Below, piece after piece: positions 60,209 through 64,000 of a stretch of 64,000 bases of DNA. The DNA is taken from positions 62,001 to 126,000 of the forward strand of contig NZ_JABVEC010000018.1 in NCBI RefSeq assembly GCF_014323705.1, in the 5' to 3' direction. Within the stretch, counting starts at the first letter, position 1, and each line of letters opens with the position of its first letter. The DNA is from Actinomadura alba (lineage in GTDB: Bacteria > Actinomycetota > Actinomycetes > Streptosporangiales > Streptosporangiaceae). The notes under the pieces are model-generated. The model had not been told where the DNA came from and made no database searches. It saw only the letters and a list, made by a program, of their open reading frames with translations. Both the position numbers and the translations under genes were made by a program.

Positions 60209-61096
60209 TTAAATGAAGTCCACCGTCCCGGGCTTCCATTTAAGGTGCGACTCGAGTTTGTAGTACTCTCCTTCGGGTGACGACGCGACGCCGTAGACGA
60301 ACTTACGGTCGCCATCACCATGACGAACACTTTTCACGAACTGCTCGATTTCGGGTTCGATTCGAACGGGAAGTGTCGTCAGATCCGTGGTTGTCACGCC
60401 AAAGCAGAATCGCTCGATCTTCGAAGAATCCCAGCTCAGGGTGACATATAGTCCGAACGCTTCCTGGCCGAGCTTTAGCATCTGCTCGCTCGGTTCCGGT
60501 AGTCCGATTTCGCGGAGCATCGGCACGACGGTCTTCGATTCAAAGCATTCAGCGGGTACCTCGTTGAAGTACACATTAACCGTTCTGTGCGGGTAGTCGA
60601 TCGCGATCGCACCGACTCTTTCGTCCAGGCCATGGCGGGCGAAAAAATTGAAATTCTCGGCCAGACTGCGCGGCATAGACGGGATGTCGGCGAGCTTTGA
60701 CAGCTCTTGCAGGTCATCCGGAGTGAAGACCGAATAGACTTTCTTGAAGCCGCCAACGACTCCGAAGTCAATACCGTGAGTGTCAATGGCGCATCGTCCC
60801 CGGATATCCGAGAGCAGGGCGCCGACGGGATGGTCCGTCTCCGCGGTAAGGCCATTCGACAGAGCGGCGGGATATGGATCCCGGTCCTTTGGATGCGTTA
60901 CGAAACGGCAGTCGAGGTCTCCCACGTGGCGCATGCCAGTCGCCACCCTGAAGGCAACGGGCGTGGCATGCGCCAATGCGTCCCCGTACACGGTCAGGAT
61001 AGGCCAGACTTTGTCACGCGAGCAGGCTACATCCAGCAGCCGAGCTGATTCCTCAATGACCGAATAAAGTTCTTCCACCTCAGTGGTTACGGACAT
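60209..61096 (-). CDS. ABBA-fold aromatic prenyltransferase (NphB/Fnq26 type)
   Basis: A 295-residue soluble prenyltransferase of the CloQ/NphB family: no DDxxD motif, the strands RTVNVYFNEVP and GLYVTLSWDSSKIERFCFGV, and C-terminal FVYGVASSPEGEYYKLESHLKW. It transfers DMAPP, GPP or FPP to electron-rich aromatic rings. Strong GGAGG ribosome site. Terminal visible gene of the fni-HMGR-HMGS-prenyltransferase operon, an arrangement like furaquinocin, naphterpin and napyradiomycin clusters. Acceptor is probably the type II aromatic polyketide. Confidence 0.95.
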   Translation of the reverse strand: MSVTTEVEELYSVIEESARLLDVACSRDKVWPILTVYGDALAHATPVAFRVATGMRHVGDLDCRFVTHPKDRDPYPAALSNGLTAETDHPVGALLSDIRGRCAIDTHGIDFGVVGGFKKVYSVFTPDDLQELSKLADIPSMPRSLAENFNFFARHGLDERVGAIAIDYPHRTVNVYFNEVPAECFESKTVVPMLREIGLPEPSEQMLKLGQEAFGLYVTLSWDSSKIERFCFGVTTTDLTTLPVRIEPEIEQFVKSVRHGDGDRKFVYGVASSPEGEYYKLESHLKWKPGTVDFI

Positions 61097-61125
61097 TTAT
61101 CCTCCAAGTGTTGGACTAAGGTGTC

Positions 61126-62298
61126 CTATCGCGGCTCGTAGATGCGCTTGTGACCGGATAGCGCAGCCAGCCGGTACGGCCCGGCGGTCTCCCTCGGCGC
61201 TGAATAGTCTCCGCCGTCGTCGGGGAAGGACTGTTCGTGCAGTTCGCGATACTTGGCATAGTCGATCGGATGACGCTGGGTGATCGCGTCGCGATGCGCC
61301 GCGACCCGCAGTTGTGAGCGATAACCGGGGACCACGGTTCCGGCGAAGAACTCGGCGACGCTGCCGGACCCGTAGCTGAGGAAGCCGATGGCCTGGTGGG
61401 TCAGATCGTCCGCGTTGTCGAGCAACGAGGCCAGCCCGAGGTACATCGACGCGGTGTAGCTGTTCCCGATGTCGGCGTTGTATGTCGTCGTGTCCGCGAT
61501 GGCGCGGGCGATCTCGCCCTTATCGGCGTCGTGCCCGCAGTAGCCCAGCAGGTGGCGGTGTGCCTTGTAGGCCATCTTCGTGAACGGCTGGTGGTAGCAG
61601 AATGCGCTGAACTCGCCGAGCGCGCGGCCGCCCTGCTCGGCATAGTCCTTCCACGCTCCCTCAACCGCCTGCAAGTACGCGGAGATGGACTCCTTCCCGT
61701 CGACCAGCGCGGTGGCGCGATAGTTCGGCCGCCAGAAGTCCATGACGTCGGCGGTGAACAGGCCCGACGGGTCCTCGATCTGCACCAGGGCGGGGTCCGC
61801 GCTGACGAGCATGGCCGCCGCCGCCGCGCCCTGGGTCGCTTCCCCGGGACTGTCCAACTCGTATCGTGAGACGTCGCTGGCGATCACGAGGACTCGGTGT
61901 GAGCGGTCACGATGGACGAGTCCGATGGCGAACTGCAAGGCCGCCGTCGCGCTGTAGCAGGCCTGCTTCATTTCGACGACCCTGGCCGACGACGGCAGTC
62001 CCAGCAGTGAGTGGACGTACACGCCGGCCGACTTCGCCTGGTCGATCGACGACTCTGTCGCGAGCACGACCGTGCGGATCTGGTCGGCGCCATGCCGGGC
62101 GACGATGGGCGCGGCAGCGGCGGCGGCCATGGTCACGATGTCCTCGTCGGCCGCGGGAACGCTCATCGATCGTTGGCCGATACCCGTGTGATATTTGCCG
62201 ATGTCGGTGCCGTTGTGGTCGGCCAGTGTCGTGTGCGGCAGGACGAACCGTGTCGTCGCGAATGAGAGATCGTGAATGCCGATGGCGTCACTGGTCAT
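61126..62298 (-). CDS. Hydroxymethylglutaryl-CoA synthase
   Basis: A 390-residue HMG-CoA synthase: nucleophile Cys in MKQACYSATAAL (near 113), catalytic His in YHQPFTKMAYKAHRH (near 236) and C-terminal SYGSGSVAEFF. Condenses acetyl-CoA with acetoacetyl-CoA. Between HMGR (3-bp gap) and the prenyltransferase gene, it provides cluster-dedicated isoprenoid supply. Confidence 0.96.
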   Translation of the reverse strand: MTSDAIGIHDLSFATTRFVLPHTTLADHNGTDIGKYHTGIGQRSMSVPAADEDIVTMAAAAAAPIVARHGADQIRTVVLATESSIDQAKSAGVYVHSLLGLPSSARVVEMKQACYSATAALQFAIGLVHRDRSHRVLVIASDVSRYELDSPGEATQGAAAAAMLVSADPALVQIEDPSGLFTADVMDFWRPNYRATALVDGKESISAYLQAVEGAWKDYAEQGGRALGEFSAFCYHQPFTKMAYKAHRHLLGYCGHDADKGEIARAIADTTTYNADIGNSYTASMYLGLASLLDNADDLTHQAIGFLSYGSGSVAEFFAGTVVPGYRSQLRVAAHRDAITQRHPIDYAKYRELHEQSFPDDGGDYSAPRETAGPYRLAALSGHKRIYEPR

Positions 62299-62301
62299 GG
62301 C

Positions 62302-63363
62302 CTATACCCCCGTCTTCGTGGTCTCGTCACTGCGTTCCAGGCGGACATGCGCGCGCATGAGTTCGCCGGGGTTGGTCTGCGCCGCCAGTAGTGAGAGTTC
62401 GCCGCACAGCACCGTCGCGGCCGTGATCACGGCGAGCCGGCGGGCGTTCTCACCGGGTTCGCGTGCTGTCCGGCAGCCGAGCCGCGTCAGGTTTTCCTCG
62501 ACGAACTCAAGGCCCTTTCCGTTGCCGACCGTTCCCACGATCAGGTTCGGCAGGGTGCAGGAGAAGTAGAGGTCGCCGTCCCGGTCTTCGGCAATGGTCA
62601 CGCCCTGTGAGCCTTCTACGATATTGGCCGCGTCCTGACCCGTCGCCAGATAGAATGCGAGCAGCATGTTCGCGTAATGTGCGTTGGCCGAGCGGATTCC
62701 GCCGGCGAGCAAGGTGCCGATCATGTTCTTGTGCACATTCAGCTCGGCTACCTTGGCGGCCGAAGTGCGCAGCACATCATGGACGATGTCGCGCGGTACG
62801 AGCAGTTCAGTGACTACGTTCTTGCCGCGACCGAGGATACCGTTGATCGCGGTTGCCTTTTTGTCGGTGCAGTAGTTTCCCGAAATCGAGCCGTACGAAA
62901 TTCCCGGGATGGTCTGCAGTATGTGCGTCAGGAGCGCATCGGCGGCCAGCGTCGCCATGTTGTGCCCGGAGGCGTCGCCGGTGGTGAACTCGAACCGGAG
63001 AAACAGCAGGTTCGCCGCGATCTCGTGGCGGAACCCGATCAGTTCGGTGAATCTGCTGCAGGAGCGCACGACTTCGCGCAGTTCGTCGAGCCGCGCGTCA
63101 ACTTCCAATGCGGCCACGTATGCGGTCTGCGCGTCCTTGGCCTTGACGAACACCGAGCGCGTCATCCGCTCGTCGACAAGGGTGGCCACGATACCGTCCT
63201 CGATCAGCATCGAGATCTTCGCGCCCCGACGCACCGAGGGCCACAGGGGCGACTCATAAGTGGCGAGCGGAACCTCCGTCTCGGTTGTCGTCACGTTTCC
63301 CGAGATTCTCAGCGGTCCCACCCATTTCATGGGAACGCCGGCGACCGCGTGCGTGTCGTTCAT
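62302..63363 (-). CDS. Hydroxymethylglutaryl-CoA reductase (class I)
   Basis: A 353-residue HMG-CoA reductase, the usual length for Streptomyces mevalonate clusters. Catalytic Glu in VEGSQG-type region, Lys in NYCTDKKATAING, Asp in GDASGHNM, and a C-terminal GTVGNGKGL. NADPH-dependent reduction to mevalonate. Its ATG overlaps the fni stop (ATGA). Confidence 0.96.
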   Translation of the reverse strand: MNDTHAVAGVPMKWVGPLRISGNVTTTETEVPLATYESPLWPSVRRGAKISMLIEDGIVATLVDERMTRSVFVKAKDAQTAYVAALEVDARLDELREVVRSCSRFTELIGFRHEIAANLLFLRFEFTTGDASGHNMATLAADALLTHILQTIPGISYGSISGNYCTDKKATAINGILGRGKNVVTELLVPRDIVHDVLRTSAAKVAELNVHKNMIGTLLAGGIRSANAHYANMLLAFYLATGQDAANIVEGSQGVTIAEDRDGDLYFSCTLPNLIVGTVGNGKGLEFVEENLTRLGCRTAREPGENARRLAVITAATVLCGELSLLAAQTNPGELMRAHVRLERSDETTKTGV

Positions 63364-64000
63364 CGGGTGCTTCCAATCGTCTCGTGAGTGGTGCTGTGGG
63401 TGCTGGAGCGTGTGGCCAGCCGGCGGGTTTCGATGCCCCGGTCGGCGCAGAACGCGCGCAGGTCGCCATGGATGAGCACGTCGCACCGGGTCAGATCGGC
63501 CGGGGTCGGGGCGCCCAGCGCGGTCATCAGGGCTTCAAGCTGATCGAGCCACGCTGAGATCTGCGAGATCAGCGCCGGCACGCCGCCGTCGAGCACTGTC
63601 TTGAGGAACTGGCCGGACACTCCGGCAGCGGCCGCGCCGAGGGCCAGTCCGCGCGCCACGTCAAGCGGATTGCGGACACCGCCGGACGCCAGCACCGGGA
63701 TCCCGGCACCCTGGGCGTCCAGCAGACAGGCGGGAGCGGATTGTCCCCAGCCGTTGAGGTAGGAGTAGTCGGCGTGATCGCGCCGGTCATTCTCGATGCG
63801 CGCGAAATTCGTGCCGCCGCGGCCCGCGACATCGGCCGCACGCACACCCATCTCTTGCAATCTCAATACGGTTTCGCGGCTCAGCCCGAATCCGACCTCT
63901 TTCACGATCACCGGGACGTCGACGCCGGCCGCGATCTTCTCGACCTGCGGGCCCCAGGACGAGAACGACCGATCGCCCTCCGGCATCACCGTTTCCTGAA
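63360..64000 (-). CDS. fni: Type 2 isopentenyl diphosphate isomerase (5' end beyond window)
   Basis: The C-terminal 213 residues of an FMN-dependent type 2 IPP isomerase; the N-terminus is beyond the right edge. Visible: QE-x-V-MPEGDR at the edge (Mg-binding Glu), PVIVKEVGFGLS, VAGRGGTNFARIE and the FMN-phosphate loop ASGGVRNPLD. Interconverts IPP and DMAPP. First visible gene of the mevalonate operon; mevalonate kinase-type genes would be expected further right. Confidence 0.96.
   Translation of the reverse strand, partial: QETVMPEGDRSFSSWGPQVEKIAAGVDVPVIVKEVGFGLSRETVLRLQEMGVRAADVAGRGGTNFARIENDRRDHADYSYLNGWGQSAPACLLDAQGAGIPVLASGGVRNPLDVARGLALGAAAAGVSGQFLKTVLDGGVPALISQISAWLDQLEALMTALGAPTPADLTRCDVLIHGDLRAFCADRGIETRRLATRSSTHSTTHETIGSTR

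Noticed and set aside
1..64000. CRISPR arrays, tRNA/rRNA genes, insertion sequences
   Set aside because: No regularly spaced repeats, no cloverleaf-like sequences and no transposase-like proteins were noticed on reading; the tandem repeats seen are short and inside or beside genes.

Overview
High-GC actinomycete DNA, judged from strong GC bias at third codon positions, frequent GTG/TTG starts, tight ATGA/GTGA overlaps, SARP regulators and a type II PKS. Almost the whole window is specialised metabolism: one large hybrid cluster, or two adjoining clusters, for aromatic meroterpenoid products. Both edges cut genes (a phzD-like isochorismatase on the left, a type 2 IPP isomerase on the right), so the locus continues on both sides.

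Region A (1-10 kb) makes amino-hydroxybenzoate building blocks by two routes. From chorismate: PhzE-like ADIC synthase, PhzD-like isochorismatase and an EntA-like dehydrogenase, expected to give 3-hydroxyanthranilate. From aspartate semialdehyde plus a C3 sugar phosphate: GriI/GriH homologues with a dedicated aspartokinase, expected to give 3-amino-4-hydroxybenzoate. A PaaK-type acyl-CoA ligase and an amidohydrolase-fold protein sit in the same operon, a pair reminiscent of benzoxazole assembly; a flavin hydroxylase is also present.

Region B (10-20 kb) is a terpenoid/meroterpenoid module: two P450s, a ferredoxin, a small integral-membrane terpene cyclase-like protein, a tandem thiamine-diphosphate enzyme, a UbiA prenyltransferase fused to a UbiE-type methyltransferase, and a polyprenyl diphosphate synthase. 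Region C (20-31.6 kb) holds a NarL-type two-component system, a cytochrome bd oxidase with its CydDC transporter, a napyradiomycin-type vanadium haloperoxidase, a secreted esterase and a cation/proton antiporter.

Region D (31.6-54.4 kb) is a type II polyketide set: KS-alpha/CLF with a TcmI cyclase and cupin, flavin reductase, O-methyltransferase, two SnoaL-fold proteins, a flavin halogenase-like enzyme, short-chain reductases, a questin-oxidase-family protein, a DUF1772 (anthrone-oxygenase-type) protein, an FAD hydroxylase, two ABM monooxygenases, an MMPL exporter, aromatase/cyclase, ACP and two SARP activators. Region E (54.9-59.9 kb) supplies malonyl-CoA through a dedicated acetyl-CoA carboxylase and carries a MarR repressor with a small membrane protein. 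Region F (60-64 kb) is an ABBA aromatic prenyltransferase with mevalonate-pathway genes and a decayed second vanadium haloperoxidase.

Taken together: mevalonate supplies IPP/DMAPP, the ACC supplies malonyl-CoA, the type II PKS builds an aromatic core that is oxidised, possibly halogenated, and prenylated by the ABBA enzyme, while region A/B makes or decorates a prenylated aminobenzoate. Five minus-strand genes across 38 kb share a MarR-like operator over the -10 region, which suggests one quinone- or product-responsive regulon covering export, respiration signalling and the repressor itself.
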